In this document: positions 1-12,344 of the stretch, piece by piece
How positions within the stretch are numbered: the stretch's first letter is position 1
Layout: the number at the start of each line of letters is the position of its first letter
Assembly (NCBI GenBank): GCA_963682055.1
Contig: OY821749.1
Location: forward strand, 8,234,336 to 8,298,335
Source: Primula veris
Lineage: Eukaryota > Streptophyta > Magnoliopsida > Ericales > Primulaceae
Direction: 5' to 3'
Length of the DNA: 64,000 bases
The notes under the pieces: model-generated
What the model saw: only the letters and a program-made list of their open reading frames with translations
Databases searched by the model: none
Told to the model about the DNA's origin: nothing
Translations under genes and position numbers: made by a program

Positions 1-818
1 CTCCAAATGCTTTCACCAAAGCCAGTTACCTTTTCTGAGGAATGACACATCAATGAATCGAGTTCCTGGCACATGACAGAAACCAAACCGCCGCAAAAAT
101 TTTGTGAATGTGAAAAAATCACCAAATCAAAATAGTTAAGAAATTTTAAATATTAAAGAAACAATACAAGCAGTCAGAATATCATGCAAACTAATAGGAA
201 AAAACAAAACGATGATAGATACTTGAATCCTTCTTCTATCATACTAGCATATATGTCTGCAAGATAAAAGAAGCTTCACAATATCAAATCCAGCATAGAT
301 CATAATAAACTGAGCCATACTTCCATGTCTGCAAACACTTCCAACAAAAAAAGTCATGGCAAGAGTTAAGAAATGAAGTCTGCAGCCCCAAGAAATCAAC
401 CCTGCCAAAAGTTTTCAATGGTAACAAAGAGAAAGTGTTATATATCTATCAAACACTGAAGAAAAAACATCAAAGTTACAACAATACAAACCATTTTAGA
501 AAAAAAATAATGAGCATGGAAAAGCCGTCAGAAAAACAGTACAAAATGTAACACTAAACAAGAACATGCTATTCCAGACAAGAAGACCCAAAAACTGCAC
601 ACACGGGCTACTGAAGGAAAATACATAGGAAAAAAATAAAACACAGATAAAAAGCATGTGGATCTCAGGGGAAATGAGTTGCCTGTCTATTATTTAAAGC
701 AAAATTACCGCACCCCATACAAAAAGAAAGAAAGAAATTAACAGATAATTAGAGAGTATACACGAAGTTGGAAGCATTCTCGAAGTTTGACACAAACAGT
801 TCTGGGGATATTCCAGGG
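1..818. other. Unassigned flank downstream of SF1
   Basis: AT-rich sequence with no frame longer than background and no RNA gene or transposon end that I recognise. It lies beyond the 3' end of the minus-strand SF1 gene, so it could hold untranslated or intergenic sequence of that gene or its neighbour. I see nothing that decides between these. Confidence 0.3.
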
Positions 819-1602
819 AAAAAATACATTTAGTGATTTAGGTACCAGCTGTACTAACAGATGTTAACGATTTAGGTACCAGCTGTACTAACAGATGTTA
901 ACAATTTAGGTACCAGACTACGAAAGTTAACAATTTACGCACTAATCTATCAAAATATTCACAATTCAGGTACCGCCGTTAATTTAATTGGATCGAAGTT
1001 AGTTTCACTTCTTTTTTTGATCCTATTCTTTTTTACTTGTATAATCCAGTTTTTTCGAAATGTTATATATACATACATACATACATACATACATACATAC
1101 ATGCATACATGCATACATACATACATACATAATAAGTATCTTAGTTTAAAGAAACATATTATTTGACTAGATTTTCTTTGAAAAATTGTTTTTCTTAAAA
1201 TCCATTTTTCATACAAAATATAACACTTACTTTAAAACGAATTTAAAACGAAGATAACGTAAGTTTTAGAAGTATGATATTTGGGCAAAAATTATTTGCA
1301 ATATTATATGTATATGCATAATATTTTATGTATTTTACGTGTATACATATTCACATATATATATATATTATAGTTTTTTATATATATAATGAATATATAT
1401 TCATGAATTTATACTAATTTGGGACATTTTAGTAAATTCGGGGTTAAATTTATACAAGTGAAACTAACTTCCATCCAATTAAATTAACGGCGGTACCCGA
1501 ACTGTGAATATTTTGATAGATCAGTACATCCATTATTAACTTTCATAGTCTAGTACCTTAATCGTTAACACCAGGTAGTACAGTACACTAAATGTATTTT
1601 TT
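819..1602. mobile_element. Foldback / MITE-like element, copy 1
   Basis: The two ends are inverted copies of each other. AAAAAATACATTTAGTG opens the left side and its exact complement closes the right side. The similarity continues inward through the motifs TTAACGATTTAGGTACC, ATCTATCAAAATATTCAC and GCCGTTAATTTAATTGGAT, so the inverted repeats are roughly 190 bp. The left arm holds a 37-bp direct duplication. The core is AT-rich with a CATA microsatellite near 1068-1130. There is no coding capacity. I could not find a target duplication, so the superfamily is open. A related copy lies at 37489-38440. Confidence 0.7.
1068..1130. repeat. (CATA)n microsatellite
   Basis: About fifteen units of CATA, with two CATG interruptions, in the core of the foldback element. 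It produces a spurious Met-Tyr-Val-Cys frame on the minus strand that should not be read as a gene. Confidence 0.9.
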
Positions 1603-2321
1603 ATTGATACCATATGACTTATAGGATCCCATTGCAAGGGTAGAGGTGAACAAAACAATTATGAGACAGAACAAACTACCTAATCTTTAAACTAAGTTTT
1701 CTTTAATAAATTGGACCAAGTTTGGATCTAAAAGCTTATAGCATGGTGTCATCATTCCGGTAAGAAAAAAAACAAAAGAATCTCTAATAATGCCTAGAAA
1801 TGCAAACAAACAAACTTCTTTTGGCGCTGTTATAACAAATTGGTTACAGATAGCGAAGAGTCATTCTTAGGAACAGTCCAAGAAAAGGAATTTCAAATCT
1901 CCAATCGTCTGAAGATTACTTTTTTTTTGTTCATTTTTTCTCCTGGTGTACAGTGTGCTTCAACAACAAAGATTACTTTTTTTTTGCTGCATTCACTGCA
2001 TAACTGATTGATGTCTTACTAAAGCGTAAGAGGTACCTGTTAAAACGATTTCCTGATGGCAATCTAAGCAATTAAGAATGTAAGGAATTTTACAAAACAT
2101 AATTCGAAAAAAAATAAAAACACGCCATTTCATACCCACGTGATGGCAGGTCAACAAGTGTTGCACCACGAAAAAGATAGCAATACAAGCTCAGGGTCTG
2201 ATTCATCATATTTAACAGCTTTGAACCGCAAACGAAAACAGAAACATGAAAAATCAACATTAACAAGATGGCCGGAAAAAAAGTAAAAAGAGTAGTTAGC
2301 CACTCACCTTCACCAGCTTCC
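1603..2321. other. 3' flank / probable 3' UTR of SF1
   Basis: Sequence between the foldback element and the SF1 stop codon. It is AT-rich with no independent frame. The part nearest 2321 should contain the SF1 3' untranslated region (minus strand), but I cannot place its polyadenylation site. Confidence 0.35.
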
Positions 2322-5125
2322 TTAATTCATCTCCGCCATAAACTTTTCATACTCCGTATCATTGCCAGGTGTCGTCTTCTGAGTAGCCACGGGCGGAGGA
2401 GGCACCGATTCGCTCGAGGCCCAAGGCACATTAGCAAAGCTTTGTGACTGTCCCATTGCCGTTTGAGATACATATGTAGTAGTATTCGCCTGTTGAGGAG
2501 CACCACCATAATACGGCGCATAAGTAAATGAAGGTGTTGTATACAAAGGCTGGACACTACTCAGCGACTGCACCCCAGGAGGATACTGTGTCTCCCCCAC
2601 AGAAGAAACAGCCTGTGATGACATGGGACCAGAAGAAACCGCCATAGGAGGAGGATACTGTACTCCGTAAGGAGTATATATAGTGGATCCCGGAGGAGGT
2701 GGAGGTGGAGGTGGAGGTGGAGTGAGATAAGACCCATGAGGCTGCACAACAGGTGGGCCCCATGGGACAGGAGCAGGAGTATAACCATTAGCAGGTGGGG
2801 TATATGCAGATACGGACTGATTAGGAACTGGATGCATATGTGTCGCACTCGAAGTGGGTGGTGCAGGAGGAGCAACAGGGGTTGGAACTTTACCTGCAAC
2901 TCTAACAGCAATAGTCCTTCCGTCAATACGCTGTCCATTCATGCTAGAAATAGCTGTATTAGCTTCTTGAATATTTGTATATTTTACAAACCCATAACCT
3001 TTGCTTAAACCCGTAACCTTATCTTTAACAACCTTTGCATTCACTATCGTTCCAAAAGGTGAAAACAATCTCATTAAACCATCATCTTCTAGAGTAGGCG
3101 GCAGGTATCCGATATAAAGGTTAGTCTCATCAATTTCCTTTACCTGTTTTACCCCATTTACCCCCATTTCTGTGGTACTATTACCATTACCAGGGCCGAT
3201 AGCTAGTGTGTTTGAGCTTGGCTTGGTAAGACCCTCGGGCATACTCCCACCCAACTCAGCTAAAAAGTTTTGATATTCATCGTCCATTTTCTTTCCTGTT
3301 GTACCCTTTACCGGACAATCTATTGTCGGATGCCCACCATCGCCACATATTTTACACAAAACGTCACTTTTAAATGTTGAAAAACGAGATGGGCAAGCGA
3401 ACTGCCTGTGTCCCTGCTCGCCACATAAGCGACAAAACTCCTCATCTTTTATAGTCCCGTTCAGAGCAGCGAGTTCCCTTAGCTGTTGCCTTTTATGCTC
3501 ATTCAACACCTCATCAACGGGTTGCAAGAGCTTCTGCACCATACCTGTGATACGTACACGTAATATAGTTTGGGTAAGACAAACATGTTAGTGATGTAGA
3601 AATATAGAAAGAAAATAAATAGGCGACATCAGTTGAGAAAAGGGAAAGATTAAAGAAAAGAAAAAGGCTTTTCACTCATACCACAATGGCATTTATTATT
3701 TATACAACCTTATGCACAGATGACTATACGGATAGTTAAAGAGATTATGACATGGATGGCTAATAATCAGAACAAAATTTTCTATTTCTTAAAACCCCCC
3801 TGAACCTTCCACATTTGTTTAACAAAATATACTGGGCATTTGTATTTATCATATGTATGCGAATCTGTGTTACCATCTCTAGGTATCATATCACCGATAT
3901 ATACTATCTTCTTAAAACTACTCATCATATGCAAATAACTACCACTATACGAGTAACTACCTGCTATACAACCCTGCCCACTAACAAATAACATTACATG
4001 ATTCACCAGTAGATAGTATTAACACATAGTACATGTTTAGCAAAATCATAGTATAATGCTAATAAAGTAATCTAAATATAAGCAAAACATATCACCTGCA
4101 GCTGCATCAACGGCCTCTTGTGTATCAGCTTCAACTAACACATGCAAGTCTTCATTTTCTGCCGAATCAAACTTCAAATCCCTCTTCTGATTTATCCTCC
4201 CTTCTTTAATCGACCCTTTACCCCGAATAACAATCTTAGCACCCGTCTCTTTCTCCATCCTCTTTTGCGTATTTCCCCTCGGCCCAATAATAAGTCCGAT
4301 AAAATTGTAACCTGGGTACTCTTTCAACGGTATATACAGCTTCTTATGGACCTTCGGTGGACGATAATCAGCAGGTGGTCGAAAAGCCGGATTCTTTTTA
4401 ATCATCTGTTGGATAATCTCTTGTTTCTCCCTACCCAGCCTCTCCTTAGCCCGATTCTCCCTAGTATTAATCCGTATGCCTTTAACATCGTAAATAGGTT
4501 CGGGGGAAGGTGACCTGGCGCCTTCAGGACGGTCTTCTAGAGGTAATCCCGACAACAACATCCTATTAATCTCAAGTAAACGGCTATTCAAGACTTGTAT
4601 CTCCGGATCAAACTCTAGACTTCCGGTTAAATTCATGAGAAAATCAGGGAGCTGCGGGACGGGCGGCGCGTCGTCGGCCCACCGCGACTTCTTCTTCCTT
4701 CCTCCCTTCCCTCCCTCCTCGCTCGCCACGTCATCGTTGTCCCACCTGCTCTTTCTCCTACGACGTTTACTACTAGTTTCATCTTCCCTACCAGAACAGT
4801 CTTTTTCCAAATTACTTAATCCGTTTTCATCTTTCGACAACCCGTTATCGATTTTCTGATTACCATTACCATTATCATTATTTAATCCGTTTTCGGGCTT
4901 AAAAACCTCATCATTCGAAAACCCGTTATTATTAAGGCCTAAGGTTTCCTGATTATTACCATTACCATCATTATTATTACCATTATTTTTATCAGAAAAT
5001 GGTAATTCTAAATTTGGGTCACCTACAGATGAAATTAGGGTTTGGGGAGGGTTTTGATCAATTGAAACAACACTATTGGACGATTTGGCAACTGGGTTTT
5101 GGTCCGAAGAGGCTACGGAATCCAT
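2322..5125 (-). CDS. SF1: Splicing factor 1 / branchpoint-binding protein (SF1/BBP), two exons
   Basis: Coding exons are 4096-5125 and 2322-3544. The 551-bp intron has donor CAG|GTGATA and acceptor CACAG|GT, and the joined frame is 750 codons plus stop. SF1/BBP binds the intron branch point in the nucleus and partners U2AF65. Visible in order: an Asn-rich N-terminus; two U2AF-ligand-like basic motifs ending in KSRW (about residues 119-128 and 142-149); an SPSP motif (about 205-208), phosphorylated in the animal protein; a KH/QUA2 RNA-binding domain (about 263-345) with [11 protein letters not shown]; two CCHC zinc knuckles (about 381-394 and 407-420); an RRM (about 485-562, RNP1 KGYGFVKY); then a Pro-rich tail ending in YEKFMAEMN. 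The C-terminal RRM is the plant arrangement. The 5' UTR side carries a GA/CT microsatellite. No breaks are seen and I regard the gene as functional. Confidence 0.95.
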
Positions 5126-5212
5126 TAATTTTCTGAATTAAAATAATAGCAACCGAATTCTTTTTGAATTAAATAAGAACAGCAATAGGAACTCTAGAAA
5201 AAGACTTATAAC

Positions 5213-5215
<3 letters not shown>

Positions 5216-5248
<33 letters not shown>
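5216..5248. repeat. (GA)n microsatellite in SF1 5' leader
   Basis: About sixteen uninterrupted GA units roughly 90 bp upstream of the SF1 start codon. On the coding strand this is a CT tract, a common feature of plant 5' leaders and core promoters. Length polymorphism is likely. Confidence 0.85.
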
Positions 5249-5254
<6 letters not shown>

Positions 5255-6550
5255 GGTTAAGTTTGAAGAAAAAGAGAAACGATTGTACCGGTAGATAATA
5301 ATATATAGATATATAGATATATAGATGCATATATGAATATACGAGATCTCCAAGTTGTAGTGTGTGTGTGTGTGTGGAAGAGCCAAATTGTAGAACAATC
5401 TAGTAGTAAGTATTGTATTTGTAGTATCTTATTCGAGGTGGATTGTGTTATTTATTTTTTGTCTTCAAAAATAATAATACTAATAATAATTGTTTTTACT
5501 ATTTACCGTACAAAAACACACAGAATATTAGGAGGCTCGATTATTGTAATAATAAAATAATAATAGTAATTCTAATTTCTAAGCACAATTTCTCTTTTCA
5601 AAAATCAGGTTTTCGTTTTCTGCCATCCGCTTCTTGTTTCTGGGTTACTATTATTTTGCATGCAAAATTTAGATTTTCATTTTTCATTTTTAGGTTTCTA
5701 GTTTTGCTTCCGGTTTCAGTTTCTCATACTAATAACTATGATTCTAAGTAAAAATTCAATCGTTCGTTACATAAAAAAAATTATGAGAATACTTAACGGG
5801 TTTTCTTTATTTATATTGAGCTTATGTGTTATTAAATATTATTGACTCGGTATCTTTTTACACCTAAGCCGTATAAATTTGTTCGTCGCTTTTTTTCAAC
5901 TTTGTCCGGTTTTTTTTTTTTATCACGCTTAAAAGAAATATAACAGAAAATTATAAAATTTGAACTAGTAATAAAACAATTTATTATCTTTTACGTTACA
6001 CAAAATTGACCAACAAATAAAATAGGTTCTTCTTATATTGTATCATGGCAGAAAAAACGACTTTATCTAAGTAGGTTCTTTTTGCGGCTATTCGGGAATT
6101 GGTGCTTCTGCTATCTGAATCGGTAAACTTATGTCAAGACCAGCCTGTCTTGAGTCACATCGTGTCAAACATGTTATACTTTTAAGCTAATATACCGCTG
6201 AATATTTTTATGAATTACTCAACTCATTGGTTATAGTTTAATTTTTCAGCTACAAGTAGTGATCCAAGGGATCTAGGTATGACATGGGAAAGCGACTTAT
6301 GTTGGTTGGTTTAGCAAGGAAATCACTATTAACATAGTTATTTTAGAAAATAATGTTCACAACTTTGGTTTTTAATAAAATACGTTTCTGTTGTAACATA
6401 GAAAAGTACAAGCTGCTTATATAAACCATTTTGTGAAAATCCTTTTTTTTTGTTTTCAAGTTTAAACAAATAACTAAATATATACATATAAAAAGGTGAT
6501 TTTGATAGATTACGTGTGATCATTTGTCAACCAATCACTTGTGTTCATTT
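5249..6550. other. Intergenic sequence upstream of SF1
   Basis: Contains the presumed SF1 promoter and AT-rich spacer. There are short TATAGA and GT microsatellites near 5300-5380. I see no further gene. The last five bases (CATTT, 6546-6550) are the left target-site duplication of the Copia element that follows. Confidence 0.4.
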
Positions 6551-7015
6551 TGTAAGAATAATCCCATTACCGAGAGTTACAATACATAAATTCTTGATCA
6601 TTAGTGTGGTCTTTTGACATTCATAGGTTAAAATGTTTATGACTTAGTGATAATGAATGGTGAGTTACAACCTTTCATTTCTTGACATTATGGATGGTCA
6701 AGATTGATCCTACCATGATGGATGGTTGAGATCGGAAAGTCTTTTCATAAGGTTGAGTCCTCTCCCCACCTATATAAAGGACTCAAATCCATCACTTTGA
6801 GACACAGCAAAAATTATAAGAAATCCATAGGTAAGGGAGAGAAACTCAACAATCAAGTCCGTGTTCAAGTCCCGAGCTCACAAGCATTCCCATGGCTCAA
6901 GGTATGCGTTTCGACATACCTTTTGTAACGTTAAATGTATGATCATCATGTAGCAATAAGATCCTAACTTATTATGTTTGTAACATAATTATATAAGTTA
7001 TAATATAGACTTACA
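6551..7015 (+). repeat. 5' LTR of Copia A
   Basis: The 465-bp LTR has a TATA box (TATATAAAGG, 6771-6780) and the start codon of a probable spliced gag leader exon at 6892. The codon is followed directly by a splice-donor-like GTATGC at 6902. TG...CA ends lie within a longer TGTAAG/CTTACA inverted terminus. Confidence 0.95.
6771..6778 (+). promoter_or_regulatory. TATA box of Copia A 5' LTR
   Basis: TATATAAA followed by GG, about 115 bp before the LTR-borne ATG at 6892. The expected start of transcription, about 30 bp downstream, puts that ATG inside the transcript. An identical box is in the 3' LTR at 12565. Confidence 0.7.
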
Positions 7016-8872
7016 TTTGGTATCATGAGCATAGGTTAATTTTGCATGATGTTCTACATAGTTATTATATGTATAGAGATGGCTCAAGCTATTAGAACTT
7101 ATAATACGGGTAACCATACACAATGTTTTTTTGTATGCTTCTCTAGTTGCTTAAACAACATTAAGATAGAAGATTACGAATATTTAATACAAGTTTTATT
7201 CGTCGAAACGAGTTTACATGTAACTCATTAATTTGAAATGTGCATATAAGAAAATTGTTAATACTACAATTATGTAAATGTAGTTAAAAGTTTACGAACA
7301 AGTTTAGACTCACATTAAAGTTGGAAAATTATAAATTTTTCCCGAATAGGCTCACCTAGTATGATGCGATGGCAAGGCAAGACTTCGGCTGATACTTTGT
7401 ATCTTAGTAAGGGCTGTTTTTAAGCAGCCTTAGCTGCACCAATCCTCACCCTCTCTTACCTGGTCGGATCATATTAGAGCTACCAAAAGGGTTAGAGTAT
7501 GAAATAGTTTTCCCGTTTGTGTTTCTACACTTATGTTCGTTTGTTAATATTTAAAAGTTAGATCAAACACAACACATGCTTTGATCCGTATTGAATAAAT
7601 ATTAACGAAATGTTATCAAACATTCATATAAGTAGATTTTGGTTGCCTACAGGTACAAAATTTTAAATAGTGAATGCTCAATTGTTGGTAATTATGTAAA
7701 ACATTTATTTAAGTTTTGTTACTAGGTTGCCCACATGTCCGGTAGCATTAATAAATAAATATAATTGGGGTAATAATTAGTCGATCCTTAAAAGTAGGAA
7801 TAAGATAGAGGTCACCCACAGGTGCCATATTTTATTTCTTGGAAAACTGTTAGAACCCATTATGTTTTAATACCAACATTTATATAATTTTTCTTGCATT
7901 TATGTTGTGTGTCATAATTTTAATTTTGAGCATGTTATAAAATAAATTGCAGTTTCAAACACAGTCCCACTAGCCCTTCACTCTCAAGCATCAAATATTT
8001 CCCTGTTTGATGGCACCAACTTTTCCGAATGGAATGAGCAAGTTCAGTTCAGTTTGGGTGTTCTAGACCTTGACATGTCTATTCTCGTTGATGAACCCGC
8101 TGCTATAACGGCTACTAGTAGTGTGGCCGAGAAAGAAGTTCATAAGACATGGTCTAGATCCAACAGATTGAGTATGATGTTCTTGCGCATGACTGTTGCC
8201 ACAAACATTAAGACTTCCTTACCTGAGGCAAACACTGCCAAAGAGTATCTTAACAATGTTAAGGAACGTTTTAAGGCTGCTGATAAGTCACTTGCTTCAA
8301 AGCTTTTGGCTGAAATTACGACAATGCGTTTTGATGGTTCTCGAACGATGAGTAACCATGTCATTGAAATCACAAATCTGGCTGCGAAATTAAGAAACTT
8401 GGGGATGAATTTGGATGATTCTCTTATCGTCCAACTTGTCCTCAATTCGCTTCCTGCGCAATATGGACCATTTCAGATCAATTACAACACTATTAAGGAA
8501 AAGTGGAATGTAAATGAACTGCAAAGTATGTTGGTCGAAGAAGAGCGTAGGTTGAAGCAGCAGAATATTGATGTGGCGCATTTTGTCACTAAAGGAGCTG
8601 GTAAAAGCAAATTTGGAAAAGGCAAAAAGCAAGGCCAATCCAGATTTGATGGATCATCTCAATCCAAAAAGAAGGACAAAAGAAATGAAAGATGCAGATG
8701 GTGCAAAAAGATTGGGCACTTTCAGAATGACTGCCTGAAACGTAAGGCTTGGTTTGAAAACAAAGGTAAACATTTTGCCTTAGTATGTTTCGAATCAAAC
8801 TTAATTGATGTTCCTTCTAATACATGGTGGATTGATTCTGGATCCAGTACTCATGTTTCTAATACGATGTAG
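6892..8872 (+). pseudogene. Copia A gag (UBN2-type) with probable leader intron, ending at a premature stop in protease
   Basis: The conserved Gag N-terminus (LFDGTNFSEW, around 8000) is read from about 7953, but that frame has no ATG. A TAA lies just upstream at 7943-7945, and the first internal ATG (8075) would cut the motif off. A 10-nt exon in the LTR (ATGGCTCAAG, 6892-6901) followed by GTATGC, and an acceptor TTGCAG ending at 7952, join in frame and would remove a 1051-bp intron that includes the primer-binding site. Downstream come a retrotransposon Gag domain, a CCHC knuckle (CRWCKKIGHFQNDC, about 8694-8735) and the start of an aspartic protease (WWIDSGSS). The frame then stops at TAG 8870-8872 and resumes in the same frame. 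The splicing is inferred; the motifs and phase are seen. Confidence 0.75.
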
Positions 8873-8920
8873 GGATTCCTTACAACCCAGAACACAAACC
8901 CAAATGAAGAATTTTTATAC

Positions 8921-10219
8921 ATGGAAAACCGGGCAAAGGACCATGTTGAAGCCATTGGAACCTTTCGTTTAATTTTAGATTCTGGTTTCAGTTTAGATTT
9001 AGCTGAAACACTTTATTGTCCTTCAATTTCTCGCAATTTAATTTCAATATCGAAACTCTCTGTTGATGGTTTTTCCTTTCATTTTAATAAAAATGGCTTC
9101 ACTTTATTTAATAATGCTTCCGCTATTGGCTATGGTTTTCTCTCAAGTGGATTATACAAACTAAATCTTGAACCTTCTTTTTCTGAATCCCTTGTTACCT
9201 TGCATCATAATGTTGGAACTAAACGTAGCTCATTTAATGAGCAATTGTCTTACTTGTGGCATAAAAGATTAGGGCACATATCCAAAAATAGATTGGAAAG
9301 ATTAGTGAAAGATCAAACTCTTCCAAATCTGGATTGGGCCGATTATGGTGTGTCTGTAGAATGTATTAAGGGTAAACAAACCAAACACACCAAGAAAGGA
9401 GCCACAAGAAGTACGCAGCTTCTTGAAATTATACATACAGACATATGTGGACCTTTCGATATTTCATCTATTGGTGGAGAAAAATATTTTATTACTTTTA
9501 TCGATGATTTTTCACGTTATTGCTATATTTATTTATTGCATGACAAATCTCAGTCTATAAATGCTGTTGAAGTATTTATTACTGAGGTAGAAAGGCAATT
9601 AGATAGAAAGGTGAAAATAATAAGATCCGATAGAGGTGGTGAATTTTATGGTCGATATGACGAGACGGGGCAACACCCCGGTCCTTTTGCTAAACTCCTT
9701 GAACGATTAGGTATATGTGCACAATACACAATGCCAGGATCACCTTGGCAAAATGGTGTAGCTGAAAGGCGCAACCGTACCTTATTAGAGATGGTTAGGA
9801 GTATGATTAGTAATACTAATTTGCCTATATACTTATGGATGCATGCACTTAAAACCGCTGTGTATGTTTTAAACAGGGTTCCTAGCAAAGCAGTTCCAAA
9901 AACACCTTTTGAACTGTGGAAAGGCTGGAAACCTTCCCTAAAACATTTACGTGTTTGGGGATGCCCAGCAGAAGCAAGGTTTTATAATCCACAAGAAAAT
10001 AAATTGGATCCAAGAACAATAACTTGTTATTTTATTGGGTATCCAAAAAATTCTAAAGGTTATAGGTTTTATTGTCCTAACCAAACTACAAGAATAATGG
10101 AAACTGGAAACACCAAATTTCTTGAAAATGACGAAGTCAGTGGGAGTAATACTCAAGTTAGCGATGCAATCATTCAAGAGAGTAGGGTACCAATTTTGTT
10201 ACCTGAATCTCATCAATAA
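8921..10219 (+). pseudogene. Copia A protease end and integrase
   Basis: Same reading frame as gag, resuming after the TAG at 8870. It holds the GAG-pre-integrase zinc finger (LWHKRLGH...ECIKGK) and the integrase core with the three acidic residues visible: [25 protein letters not shown]. The first cysteine of the usual CxxC pair is a serine here (VSVECIKGK), so the HHCC finger is damaged. The segment [12 protein letters not shown]...CYFIGYP is typical of plant Copia elements. The frame stops at TAA 10217-10219 and continues in frame with the RT linker. Confidence 0.9.
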
Positions 10220-10297
10220 CTTGGTGTTCTTAACCGTGTTGATCCAATCAACATTGAACAACAAGTAAATGATCAGCAACTCGTTATTCCACAAAAT

Positions 10298-11994
10298 GTG
10301 ACAATTTCCAATGATACTGTTGAGAATACACCTCAAGGGGGAGAATTAAGAAGATCTCAAAGAAGTAAGAGATCTGCTATCTCCGAAGACTATGAGGTGT
10401 ATTTACAAGAAACAAACATTGGAGATATAGATGACCCGGTTACATTTACTCAAGCTGTTAGTTGTACTGAATCTGCAAAATGGATGGATGCTATGAAAGA
10501 TGAAATAGAATCCATGCGCTGCAATAAAGTCTGGGAGTTGGTCGAATTGCCAAAAGAGAAAAAACGAGTAGGTTGTAAATGGGTTTTTAAAACCAAACGC
10601 GACTCACAAGGCAATATCGAACGATATAAAGCTAGTCTTGTTGCGAAAGGATTTAGTCAACGAGAAGGTGTTGATTACAATGAGACATTTGCTCCAGTTT
10701 CAAAGAAAGACTCATTGAGATTCATTTTAGCCTTGGTAGCTCATTTTGATTTAGAGTTACATCAAATGGATGTTAAAACAGCTTTTCTAAATGGGAGTTT
10801 ATAAGAAGAAGTTTATATGGCACATCCAGAAGGCTTCGTAAAAGAAGGAAAGGAAAACATGGTCTGTTTATTAAAGAAATCAATCTATGGACTAAAACAA
10901 GCTTCTCGCCAGTGGTATCTTAAGTTTCACGATACCATCACGTCTTTTGGATTTAAAGAAAACACTATTGATCGGTGTATATATCTTAAGACGAGTGGGA
11001 GCAAGTTTATGTTTTTAGTCCTATACGTCGATGATTGCCAGCAGTGACCTTAGTTTATTACGCGAAACTAAGAATTTTTTTTCTAAGAATTTTGAGTTGA
11101 AAGATATGGGAGAGGCATCTTTCGTGATAGGAATTGAAATATTCCGTGACAAATCACGTGGATTGTTAGGATTGTCTCAAAAATCCTACATTACTCAAGT
11201 TCTAGAAAGATATAATATGCGAAATTGTAGTTCTACTGTTGTTCCTATACAAAAAGGAGACAAGTTCAGCTTAAGTCAATGTCCCCAAAATGAACTCGAA
11301 CGTAACAGTATGAAAAACATTCCTTATGCCTCTATTGTTGGGAACTTAATGTATGCTATGGTCTGTACAAGACCTGATATTATTTTTGCTTGGGATGCTA
11401 GAAAGATACCAAAGCAATCCGGGACTGGATCATTGGAAAGCTGCAAAGAAAGTATTGAGATACTTGCAAGGAACCAAAGATCACATGCTCACTTATAAAA
11501 AAACCGATCACCTTGAAGTGGTTGGCTTTACAGATTCAGATTATGGTGGTTGTTATGATACTAGGGTAAGCACTTTTGGCTATATTTACCGTCTAGCCGG
11601 AGGAGCCATTTCATGGAAAAGTGCTAAGGAAGGTACCCTAGCAACATCTACCATGGAAGCTGAATTTATAGCCTGTTATGAAGCTTCAAATCATGGTTTA
11701 TGGCTGCGTAACTTTATTTCAGCCTTGGCAGTGGTTGACTCCATCTCCAAGCCACTGAAAATTTATTGTGATAACGCCGCTGCGGTATTCTTTTCAAAGA
11801 ATGACAGATATTCAAAAGTTGCAAAGCACATTGATATGAAGTATCTGTCGGTTAAGGAGGATGTTCAGAAGAAAAAAGTATCAATTGAACACATTGGTAC
11901 AAGTGTTAATATAGCAGATCCACTAACAAAAGGCCTACCACCAAAGACATTCATTAAGCATGTTGAAGATATGGGTCTTGGTAGTAGCATTTAA
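10298..11994 (+). pseudogene. Copia A reverse transcriptase and RNase H, broken
   Basis: RT begins at 10298 with the KRSAISEDYEVY linker and continues through KWVFKTKRD and HQMDVKTAFLNGSL to a premature TAA at 10802-10804, where relatives have Glu. The catalytic YVDD box follows near 11025, but a small deletion directly after it shifts the frame (about 11033). A second shift near 11390 moves the frame again. The RNase H part (11353-11994) is intact in itself: TDSDYGG, TMEAEFIA, YCDNAAAV, and KHIDMKY with the usual C-terminal PLTKGLP. Five lesions in all are seen across gag-pol. Confidence 0.9.
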
Positions 11995-12330
11995 AGTTTA
12001 ATGGTTGGTTTTGCTTAGTGCTTATATGTTTGATACATTTTGATATCATTACTGAATTTCTGAATAAATATAATTTCTGTTAACCTTATGTTTTACATGC
12101 ATGTATTATTTATGTGACAGAAATAGTCTTTCCTCAAAGACATTATGGGACTATTACAAGATAACTCACATTAAAGGTTTTTCAAGATAAATTGTTAGTA
12201 TAGTAGTACATGGAAGGAACCATACTCTTGATGTAGTATGGAACCGCCATGACTCTTACTGACGATTTGTTTAAGAAAGCATGTCATATTATAATTGCGC
12301 TCTTATGATTGCTTATGAAATGTTCAATAG

Positions 12331-12344
12331 ACCAAGTGGGAGAA
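12331..12344 (+). other. Polypurine tract of Copia A
   Basis: ACCAAGTGGGAGAA abuts the TG of the 3' LTR at 12345. This is the usual plus-strand priming site of plant Copia elements. Confidence 0.85.

Noticed and set aside
959..1216. 85-codon minus-strand frame with MYVCMYVCM repeats
   Set aside because: Translation of the CATA microsatellite in the foldback element.
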